Shown piece by piece: positions 1 through 6,266 of a stretch of DNA of 64,000 nt (positions within the stretch are counted from its first letter, which is position 1; each line of letters opens with the position of its first letter). The translations under genes were made by a program, and so were the position numbers. The DNA lies in contig NZ_BMOO01000001.1 of NCBI RefSeq assembly GCF_014647115.1, forward strand, positions 496,001 to 560,000. The letters are read 5' to 3'. Source of the DNA: Halarchaeum rubridurum (GTDB taxonomy: Archaea; Halobacteriota; Halobacteria; Halobacteriales; Halobacteriaceae). The notes under the pieces were generated by a model. It was not told where the DNA came from, ran no database searches, and worked only from the letters and a program-made list of their open reading frames with translations.

Positions 1-633
1 ACCGGTCTCCGCCGTCACGTCGAGGACGTCGTCGCGGAGTTGGAACGCGACGCCGACGCGCTCTGCGTACTCGCCGAGCGCGTCGATGGTGTCGTCGTCG
101 GCTCCCGCCGCAATCGCGCCGAGCTCCGCGGCGGCGCGGAACAGCGCCCCCGTCTTCCGGCGCGCGAGCTCCATGTACTCGGCCTCCGTCTCGGGGCGGT
201 CGACGAGCTCCGTCGCCTCGCCCTGTCCGAGTTCGACGAGCGAGTCCGCCGCGGTCTCCAGCGCGCCGGGGTCATCGCTGAAGAGCGCGAACGCCTCGCC
301 GAGCAGGCCGTCGGAGGCGACGATTGCCGGCCCGTGACCGTACGCCGCCCACGCCGAGGGCTCGCCGCGGCGGAGCTCCGAGCGGTCGATGATGTCGTCC
401 ACGACGAGCGAGGCGTTGTGGACGAGTTCGACGCCGACGGCGTAGTCGAGCGCGTCCGCGGCCTCGCCGCCCGCCGCCTCGCAGCACAGCATCGCGAGCG
501 CCGGCCGGACGCGTTTCCCGCCGGCGAGCGCCACCGCTTCGGCCTCCTCGCGGAGCTCCGGTGGCTCGACTACCTCCAGCACCTCGCGCAGGCGGTCCTC
601 GACCGCGCGACGGTGCGCCTCGACGTCCTCCAT
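1..633 (-). CDS. polyprenyl (geranylgeranyl-type) diphosphate synthase, 3' end cut by window
   Basis: The visible 211 residues form a trans-isoprenyl diphosphate synthase that would condense isopentenyl diphosphate with allylic diphosphates to make chains for archaeal lipids and quinones. The substrate-binding GGKRVRPAL stretch lies at residues 38-46. The first aspartate-rich motif DDIID is at 79-83, followed by RRG, and the second motif (RDDVLD) sits at about 202-207, at the window edge. The ATG at 631-633 is the natural start because the protein begins MEDVEAHRRAV, a normal N-terminus for the family. The remaining C-terminus lies outside the window, so chain-length specificity cannot be judged. 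Confidence 0.9.
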   Translation of the reverse strand, partial: MEDVEAHRRAVEDRLREVLEVVEPPELREEAEAVALAGGKRVRPALAMLCCEAAGGEAADALDYAVGVELVHNASLVVDDIIDRSELRRGEPSAWAAYGHGPAIVASDGLLGEAFALFSDDPGALETAADSLVELGQGEATELVDRPETEAEYMELARRKTGALFRAAAELGAIAAGADDDTIDALGEYAERVGVAFQLRDDVLDVTAETG

Positions 634-738
634 TGACACGCCTTCGGGGCCGCAGCGCCAAAAGGGTCCGTCTTTCGCCCCGGTCGCGTGCGCGTCGCGC
701 GCGGTCGTCGGCGACCCGCCCGTCGCACCGTACCGCGC

Positions 739-1197
739 TCAGCGACCCTCGATTTCGGCGCGCGCGTTCGCCGCGCGGCGCGCCTCCTCCGGGCGGCCGT
801 CGACGTTGGCGAGGTCCTCCGTCGCCTCCAGCGTCCGGACGGCGTCGTCGAGGAACCCGTAGATGTCGCCCGGGTAGGCGTACACCATGTAGTCGTCCGT
901 CATCACGTCGACCATCGCCTCCGGGTCGAGGCCCTGCGCGCGCAGGTCGAGGAGGTACGCGATGAACTTCCGCTCGGGGTGCCCGCAGTAGGGGTTGGCC
1001 TGACAGTCGCAGTCGAGGAAGTCCTTCGAGAACTCGATGACGCGGTCGGCCGTCGCCTCGTTCAGTCCGTCGAGGTTGCCGCCGCCGAAGAGCACGTCGA
1101 GGGTCGCGCCGCTGAACGCGCCCTTCGGGAAGTTCGCGTCCAGTTGGCTGACGAGCTGGCGGTGGTTCTTGACGTAGATTTTGTCCGTGACGGCCAC
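739..1197 (-). CDS. conserved haloarchaeal protein with Cys/His cluster, function unknown
   Basis: This is a soluble 152-residue protein without membrane segments. Its one distinctive element is a compact CDCQANPYCGHP cluster (Cys63, Cys65, Cys71, His73) that could bind zinc or another metal. The rest looks helical and includes the acidic stretch MTDDYMVYAYPGD. I recognise it as a haloarchaeal conserved type but can assign no biochemical role. It is monocistronic and divergent from tRNA-His. A TATA-like box about 28 bases upstream of the ATG suggests a leaderless transcript. Confidence 0.8.
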   Translation of the reverse strand: MAVTDKIYVKNHRQLVSQLDANFPKGAFSGATLDVLFGGGNLDGLNEATADRVIEFSKDFLDCDCQANPYCGHPERKFIAYLLDLRAQGLDPEAMVDVMTDDYMVYAYPGDIYGFLDDAVRTLEATEDLANVDGRPEEARRAANARAEIEGR

Positions 1198-1220
1198 TGG
1201 ATGTGTGTAGCGACGCGGCG

Positions 1221-1230
1221 ACGAAAAGCG
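1221..1230 (-). promoter_or_regulatory. TATA-like box for the 152-aa gene
   Basis: On the minus strand the sequence reads CGCTTTTCGT, centred about 28 bases upstream of the ATG at 1197. That is the spacing expected for a leaderless archaeal mRNA. Confidence 0.45.
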
Positions 1231-1260
1231 TGTCGCGTCCCGTCCGCGGTTTCGTAACGC

Positions 1261-1268
1261 CTATTAAC
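1261..1268 (+). promoter_or_regulatory. TATA-like box for tRNA-His
   Basis: CTATTAAC lies about 30 bases upstream of the mature tRNA-His 5' end in otherwise GC-rich DNA, matching an archaeal TATA element. Confidence 0.5.
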
Positions 1269-1294
1269 GGCAGGGCGCTACGGACGGATGCAGT

Positions 1295-1368
1295 GTCCGG
1301 GTTGGGGTAGTGGACTATCCTTCAGCCTTGTGGAGGCTGAGACGCGGGTTCAATTCTCGCACCTGGAC
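1295..1368 (+). tRNA. tRNA-His (anticodon GTG)
   Basis: The acceptor stem is TCCGGGT pairing with ACCTGGA (one G-U pair). The anticodon stem CAGCC/GGCTG holds the loop TTGTGGA, giving anticodon GTG. The T stem is GCGGG/CTCGC around TTCAATT. Base 1295 is an encoded G at position -1 and base 1368 is C73, the identity pair of archaeal and bacterial tRNA-His, so I include G-1 in the gene. No intron is present. A near copy of the 3' 24 bases follows at 1466-1489. Confidence 0.95.
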
Positions 1369-1465
1369 CTTTCTGTTGTGACCGACGGTGAGTAGCTGAA
1401 AGTCCACGTCGAGAAGTGGACCACGGGAGTCGCAGCGCGAACGGCGTGAGCGACCGTCTGCCGGC

Positions 1466-1489
1466 GGTTCACTTCTCGCATCTGGGCCT
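1466..1489 (+). repeat. partial duplicate of the tRNA-His 3' end (att-like)
   Basis: These 24 bases match tRNA-His bases 1347-1370 at 21 positions, covering part of the T arm, the acceptor 3' strand, C73 and the following bases. Such tRNA 3' copies are typically left by integrases that use tRNA genes as attachment sites. The 95 bases between the copies hold no gene, only a GTCCAC/GTGGAC inverted repeat near 1402-1421, so any element has been lost. The copy may instead be a fragment from local duplication. Confidence 0.55.
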
Positions 1490-1571
1490 CACTTCTTCGA
1501 GCGGCACACCCGTCGAGGGTCGCGTACGCTCAGCCACCGGCCGCGACCGTTCGTCGTCGAGGACCGGCCAG

Positions 1572-2747
1572 TCAGGGCGCGCGGCGGTCGTCGGCGTCGA
1601 CCTTCGGGGCCGGGGTCTGCGTCCCGCGGCCGGCGCTCTGGATGATGTTGAACGCGGTCATGAGGTCGGTGCGGCTGACGAGGCCGAGCAGGCGACCGTC
1701 GTCGTCGACGACGATGAGCCGACCGATACCCTCGTCCTGGATGCGCTCCAAGGCGTCCATCGCTTCGGCGTCGGGGGTGGTCGTCCGGACGTCGCGGGTC
1801 ATCACGTCGCCGACTGTGTAGGCGTCGCGTTCGACGGGCTCGACCTCGCGGGCGTCGCCGAGGGTGACGACGCCGACGACGCGGCCGTCCTGCACGACGG
1901 GGTAGCCGGTGTGGCGCTCCTCGAACATCCGCTCGGTGAGGTCGGTGACGGTGTCATCGGGGTGGACGGTCTTGACGTCCGCGGCGTCGGTCATCACGTC
2001 GGCGACGGTGACGCCCTCGAAGGCGGCGTTCATGACGGTGCGCTGGCTCTCGGAGGACGCGCCGATGTAGATGAAGAAGGCGATGGCGATGAGGAGGAGG
2101 TTGCCGAAGAGCCCGAGGATGCCGAGGATGACGGCGACGGCCTTCCCGACTTCGGCGGCGAGCTGGGTGGCGCGGGCGTAGGGCCGCGTGCGGGCGAGGA
2201 GTGCGCGCAGGACGCGCCCGCCGTCCATCGGGAAGCCGGGGAGGAGGTTGAAGACGGCGAGCACGACGTTCGCCAGCGCGAGGTAGCCGACGACGAACGT
2301 GAGCGGTGGCGTCCCGCGGACGACGAGGAGCGCGGCGTAGGAGACGGCGCCGAGGGCGACGCTGACGACGGGGCCGGCGATGGCGATGAGGAGCTCCTGT
2401 TTCCAGTCCTCGGGCTGCTCTTCGAGGTTGGCGACGCCGCCGAGCAGCCAGAGGGTGATGGACTCGATGGGATAGCCGTAGTGCATCGAGACGACGCTGT
2501 GGCCGAGCTCGTGGAGGAGGACGCAGGCGAAGAGGCCGACGGCGGCGGCGATGCCGAGGAGCCACGGGGTCGCGCCCTGCGAGAGCGTTCCGACCGGGAG
2601 GCCGAGTGCCCAGACGGAGTTGAGGGTGCTCACCCACTGCTCGGTCTGCCAGCCGATGAGGGCGGCGAACGCGGGGAGGACGAGCAGGAACGTGACGTCG
2701 AGTTTGATCGGGATGCCGAACACGCTACCGACCGTGTAACTCCGCAT
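1572..2747 (-). CDS. site-2-protease-like zinc metalloprotease (M50) with two CBS domains
   Basis: This 391-residue membrane protein is predicted to cut other proteins within the membrane. The zinc site HELGH is at residues 79-83 and the second metal-site motif NLLPGFPMDGG at 167-177, with about six hydrophobic segments before residue 235. Two CBS domains follow (about 250-375: VADVMT..., VGDVMTRDVRTT...) and probably sense a nucleotide. I chose the ATG at 2747 (MRSYTVGSVFGIPIKLD), the usual family N-terminus. An in-frame ATG at 2774 would add nine residues. The substrate cannot be inferred from the neighbours. Confidence 0.92.
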   Translation of the reverse strand: MRSYTVGSVFGIPIKLDVTFLLVLPAFAALIGWQTEQWVSTLNSVWALGLPVGTLSQGATPWLLGIAAAVGLFACVLLHELGHSVVSMHYGYPIESITLWLLGGVANLEEQPEDWKQELLIAIAGPVVSVALGAVSYAALLVVRGTPPLTFVVGYLALANVVLAVFNLLPGFPMDGGRVLRALLARTRPYARATQLAAEVGKAVAVILGILGLFGNLLLIAIAFFIYIGASSESQRTVMNAAFEGVTVADVMTDAADVKTVHPDDTVTDLTERMFEERHTGYPVVQDGRVVGVVTLGDAREVEPVERDAYTVGDVMTRDVRTTTPDAEAMDALERIQDEGIGRLIVVDDDGRLLGLVSRTDLMTAFNIIQSAGRGTQTPAPKVDADDRRAP

Positions 2748-2873
2748 GGCTCGGGCTTCGGGCGTCGGCGGCATAAACGTCCGTGGCCGTCGCGGGGGCG
2801 CGGAGGGTGGGTGCGACACGGGGCGCGCCGCGGGAGCGAACCCCTCAAATAGCCCGCGTCCGTACGCTCGGGC

Positions 2874-4934
2874 GTGTCGAAGCAGGTCCAGCGGGTGGAT
2901 ACGCTCTTCCTCCACGAGGTCAACGACGACTACACGGTCGTCGCCCGCCGCGACGACGAGCGGCTGTTCCGCGCGCGCCTCCAGACGAAGGAGACGGACG
3001 CCGGCCCCCGTCCCGGGAAGTTCCGGCTGAAGACGGCGAACGGCGAGGACCCCCGGTCGCCCGACGAGTTCGTCGAGATCGCCCGCCTGGCCGACCGCAT
3101 CCGCGTCTCCGAGCAGACGTCGCGCGACGGTCGCCGCGAGATTCGCGACCTCCTCGACGGCTATCAGCTCGCGGAGAAGGCGAAGGTCGTCCGCACCTGC
3201 CGGTACTGCGCGGGTAACGGCCGCTATTCGCCGATAACCGACGAGACGTCCGTCGAGGCCGACGGCGAGCGCATCTGTCAGGACTGTGCCGTCCGCGAGC
3301 TCGAACGCGAACTCGCGTTCAAGGGCGACCTCACGGGCGCGGCCGAGGACCGTCTCGAAGAGCTCCTCCTCGACGTCGGCGACCTCGACCGCATCGTCGG
3401 CCTCCTGGAGGGGCAACTCGACCCGGACCTCACGAAGTTCGACGAGGTCTCCGCGAACACGGACGACGTCGACCCCTACCCCGTGAGCGACCTCGACCTC
3501 CACCCGGGCGTGCAGGGCCTCCTCGAAGACCGCTTCGAGACCCTCCTCCCCGTCCAGAGCCTGAGCGTCGAGAACGGTCTCGTCGAGGGCGAGGACCAAC
3601 TCGTCGTGTCCGCGACGGCGACCGGGAAGACCCTCATCGGGGAGATGGCGGGCTTGCACCGCGCGCTCAGCGGCAACGGGAAGCTCCTCTTCCTCGTTCC
3701 CCTGGTGGCGCTCGCCAACCAGAAACACGAGGACTTCGAAGACGAGTACGGCGACCTCGTCGACGTCTCCATCCGCGTCGGGTCCTCGCGCATCCGCGAC
3801 GATGGGCAGGCGTTCGACCCGAACGCGGACGTCATCGTCGGCACCTACGAGGGCATCGACCACGCCCTCCGCACCGGCCGCGATTTGGGGGACGTCGGGA
3901 CCGTCGTCATCGACGAGGTCCACACCCTCCAGGAGGAGGGACGCGGACACCGCCTCGACGGCCTCATCACCCGCCTCAAACACTACTGCGAGCAACGCGA
4001 GAACGCGCGGGAGTCCTACACGGGCGCGCAGTGGATATACCTCTCCGCGACCGTCGGTAACCCCGGCGGGCTCGCGAAGAAACTCCGCGCGAACCTCGTC
4101 GAGTTCGAGGAACGCCCCGTCCCCATCGAGCGCCACCTCACCTTCGCGGACGGCCAGGAGAAACCCCGTATCACGAACAAACTCGTCCGCCGGGAGTACG
4201 ACAAGGAGTCCTCCAAGGGGTATCGCGGCCAGACCATCGTCTTCACGAACTCGCGGCGGCGGTGTCACGAGGTCGCGCGCAAACTCGACTACCCCGCGGC
4301 CGCCTACCACGCCGGCCTCGACTACGGCAAGCGCAAACAGGTCGAGCGCCAGTTCGGCGACCAGGACCTCGCCGCCGTCGTCACGACCGCCGCGCTCGCC
4401 GCCGGCGTCGACTTCCCCGCGAGCCAGGTCGTCTTCGACACGCTCGCGATGGGCATCGAGTGGCTGACGGTGCAGGAGTTCGAGCAGATGCTCGGGCGCG
4501 CCGGCCGGCCCGACTACCACGACCGCGGGAAGGTCTACATGCTCGTCGAACCCGACGCCGTCTACCACAACTCGATGGACATGAGCGAGGACGAAGTCGC
4601 GTTCAAGCTCCTCAAGGGCGAGATGGAGGACGTCGTCACCGCGTACGACCAGAACGCCGCCATCGAGGAGGTGTTGGCGAACGTCGTCGTCGGCGGGCAC
4701 TCGGCGAAGCGGCTCAGCGAGCGGATGGTCGGCGACGTCCCCACCAAGCACGCCGTCGGCAAGCTCCTCGAATACGGCTTCATCGACGGCCTCGACCCCA
4801 CGCCGCTCGGCCGGACCGTCACGACGCACTTCCTCGACCCCGACGAGGCGTTCAAGATGCTCGACGGCGTCCGCAAGGGGATGGACCCCTACCGGATCGC
4901 CGCCGAGATCGAGTTGCTGGGCGAGGAGGAGTAG
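2874..4934 (+). CDS. Ski2-like DEAD/DEAH-box helicase with N-terminal zinc-binding domain
   Basis: This is a 686-residue superfamily 2 helicase. An N-terminal domain of about 190 residues carries a four-Cys zinc site (CRYC near residue 109, CQDC some 25 residues later). I recall this haloarchaeal module as DUF5814, but cannot check the number. The helicase core has the P-loop SATATGKT, Walker B DEVH, motif III SAT, and the motif VI region QMLGRAGRP. It should unwind RNA or DNA in the cytoplasm, substrate unknown. Translation starts at the GTG at 2874 (protein MSKQVQRVD). It is followed by tRNA-Pro on the same strand. Confidence 0.88.
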   Translation: MSKQVQRVDTLFLHEVNDDYTVVARRDDERLFRARLQTKETDAGPRPGKFRLKTANGEDPRSPDEFVEIARLADRIRVSEQTSRDGRREIRDLLDGYQLAEKAKVVRTCRYCAGNGRYSPITDETSVEADGERICQDCAVRELERELAFKGDLTGAAEDRLEELLLDVGDLDRIVGLLEGQLDPDLTKFDEVSANTDDVDPYPVSDLDLHPGVQGLLEDRFETLLPVQSLSVENGLVEGEDQLVVSATATGKTLIGEMAGLHRALSGNGKLLFLVPLVALANQKHEDFEDEYGDLVDVSIRVGSSRIRDDGQAFDPNADVIVGTYEGIDHALRTGRDLGDVGTVVIDEVHTLQEEGRGHRLDGLITRLKHYCEQRENARESYTGAQWIYLSATVGNPGGLAKKLRANLVEFEERPVPIERHLTFADGQEKPRITNKLVRREYDKESSKGYRGQTIVFTNSRRRCHEVARKLDYPAAAYHAGLDYGKRKQVERQFGDQDLAAVVTTAALAAGVDFPASQVVFDTLAMGIEWLTVQEFEQMLGRAGRPDYHDRGKVYMLVEPDAVYHNSMDMSEDEVAFKLLKGEMEDVVTAYDQNAAIEEVLANVVVGGHSAKRLSERMVGDVPTKHAVGKLLEYGFIDGLDPTPLGRTVTTHFLDPDEAFKMLDGVRKGMDPYRIAAEIELLGEEE

Positions 4935-5010
4935 GGGCGCGCCACGGGCGCGATGGAGACGGCGCGCACAACGTAACGCTTACGCCGCGAGGCCGAATAC
5001 GTGGAAGCGC

Positions 5011-5084
5011 GGGACCGTGGGTTAGCTTGGCGATACTCACAGCCTTGGGTGCTGTAGACCCCGGTTCGAATCCGGGCGGTCCCA
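5011..5084 (+). tRNA. tRNA-Pro (anticodon TGG)
   Basis: The acceptor stem GGGACCG pairs fully with CGGTCCC, and the discriminator is A. The anticodon stem ACAGC/GCTGT encloses the loop CTTGGGT, giving anticodon TGG. The T arm CCCGG/CCGGG is regular. No intron or encoded CCA is present. Confidence 0.95.
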
Positions 5085-5089
5085 CTCTC

Positions 5090-5293
5090 TCACTTCTCGC
5101 AGACGACGTCACGGAGTTCCGCCAGAAGGTCCGGGCGATGTTCGGCGAGGAGTTCGACATCTTCCGCAAGTTCGTTTTGAATCCGGCGTCGAACGCGGGA
5201 GACGGCGACGTATCGCTTCTGGTCCTCAACGTCCGCGTCGCCGCTGAGACGTTCGCGCTCCGTATCGGTGATGAGTGCCCGTGATTTCGCCAT
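5090..5293 (-). CDS. small conserved haloarchaeal helical protein (67 aa)
   Basis: The protein begins MAKSRALITDTERER and is highly charged and helical, with the central segment RYVAVSRVRRRIQNELAEDV and a C-terminal leucine-rich helix. I recognise the type from other haloarchaea but know no function. A small DNA- or RNA-binding protein would fit the basic helix. The ATG at 5293 is the start because the sequence upstream reads as non-conserved intergenic DNA. It is divergent from the endonuclease-like gene at 5379, and the two share an 85-base intergenic region with a perfect palindrome. Confidence 0.75.
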   Translation of the reverse strand: MAKSRALITDTERERLSGDADVEDQKRYVAVSRVRRRIQNELAEDVELLAEHRPDLLAELRDVVCEK

Positions 5294-5331
5294 AGACGAG
5301 CGAGAACGTTCATCGCAAAGAACGGCATTGG

Positions 5332-5347
5332 TTTCGAATATTCGAAA
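5332..5347. promoter_or_regulatory. 16-bp perfect palindrome in a divergent promoter region
   Basis: TTTCGAATATTCGAAA is a perfect inverted repeat. It abuts an A/T-rich TATA-like stretch (GTATAATAG, 5348-5356) about 27 bases upstream of the ATG at 5379, so it overlaps the expected BRE of that promoter. It lies 39 bases upstream of the divergent gene starting at 5293. Position and symmetry suggest an operator for a dimeric repressor. Confidence 0.6.
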
Positions 5348-5378
5348 GTATAATAGTAGGATAAGACTATGGAACACC

Positions 5379-6173
5379 ATGGAACCCCACCGAAAGGGCG
5401 ATCTCACGGAAGCCATCGTCATCGCGGAGTTGAAGCGTCGCGGGATTCCGGTCTCCGTCCCGTTCGGTGACAACGAGCGCTACGACCTCCTCGCCGAGGA
5501 CGATGACGGCGAAGTGTGGCAGATTCAGGTGAAGACCGGGCACTTCGACGGCGAATGCGTCGTCTTCAGGGGGTACTCGACCCACACGAACGCGTCGGGT
5601 AACACTCGGAAGTCGTACGACGGCGACGTCGACTACTTTCTCGTCCACTGCGACGAGGTGGACGGGCTCTACCTCGTCCCGGAGTCGGCGGTCGGGAGCA
5701 ACATGAGCCTGCGCGTCGCGGAGGCGAAACAGGACCACCGGACGATCAACTGGGCGACCGATTACGACTTCGACGAGCGCTGGCCGCCGAGCGGCGAGAC
5801 GGGTGACTGGCGCGACGCCGTCGTCGCCGACCTCCGGGCGCGCGACATCGACGTCCTCGACGCCCGAAAGAGCGACGCGCCGTACGAACTCGTGTTGCGG
5901 ACCGAGGACGACGCCCTCCATCGGACGAGCCTCCGACCGGGGAGCGTGAGCGGGGGGCGCGTTCGCTTCGACACGGGACGGACGCGGGCCCCCGGTCCGG
6001 GCGCCGTCGACCTCGTGCTCGTTCGGTGCCGGGATACCGACGAGACGTACCTGATCGAGCGCGCCGCGTACGACGAGTCGATCAGCCTCCGCGTGGCCCC
6101 GCCACGGAACGACGACGCGCGGACGCATCGCGCCGCCGACTACACCGTAGAGCGCCGTTGGCCGCCGGCGTGA
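5379..6173 (+). CDS. PD-(D/E)XK nuclease-like protein with a duplicated, degenerate second half
   Basis: The N-terminal half (residues 1-130 of 264) resembles the PD-(D/E)XK family of group I intron-associated and related nucleases. It has E11 in the first helix, D36 in the strand RYDLL, and Q50-V-K52 in QIQVKTG. The second half repeats the same layout. The segment ending DYDFDERWPPS recurs as DYTVERRWPPA, and YFLVHCDEVDGLYLV as LVLVRCRDTDETYLI, but the second copy has no QxK triad and is probably structural. The ATG at 5379 follows a TATA-like box at leaderless spacing. A role as restriction or repair nuclease is inference. Confidence 0.7.
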   Translation: MEPHRKGDLTEAIVIAELKRRGIPVSVPFGDNERYDLLAEDDDGEVWQIQVKTGHFDGECVVFRGYSTHTNASGNTRKSYDGDVDYFLVHCDEVDGLYLVPESAVGSNMSLRVAEAKQDHRTINWATDYDFDERWPPSGETGDWRDAVVADLRARDIDVLDARKSDAPYELVLRTEDDALHRTSLRPGSVSGGRVRFDTGRTRAPGPGAVDLVLVRCRDTDETYLIERAAYDESISLRVAPPRNDDARTHRAADYTVERRWPPA

Positions 6174-6232
6174 CGGCGTCGTCGGTCGGACCCGTACCGA
6201 CGCGCGTTCAGTTTCACTGTCCTTTGCGAACC

Positions 6233-6238
6233 TTCTTA
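6233..6238 (+). promoter_or_regulatory. possible TATA-like box for mcm
   Basis: TTCTTA lies about 31 bases upstream of the mcm ATG and is the only A/T-rich element close to the start, implying a leader of only a few bases. Confidence 0.35.
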
Positions 6239-6266
6239 GGTCGTCACGCGCTACCTACGTGAGCGA

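Noticed and set aside
2748-2774. Earlier ATG (2774) for the metalloprotease
   Set aside because: It adds a Pro/Glu-rich stretch not expected before the conserved MRSYTVG start. It remains possible.
1572-4829. A 1085-codon minus-strand open frame extending the metalloprotease gene through the helicase region
   Set aside because: It is a GC-driven stop-free shadow. The real metalloprotease starts at 2747, and the opposite strand carries a clear helicase.
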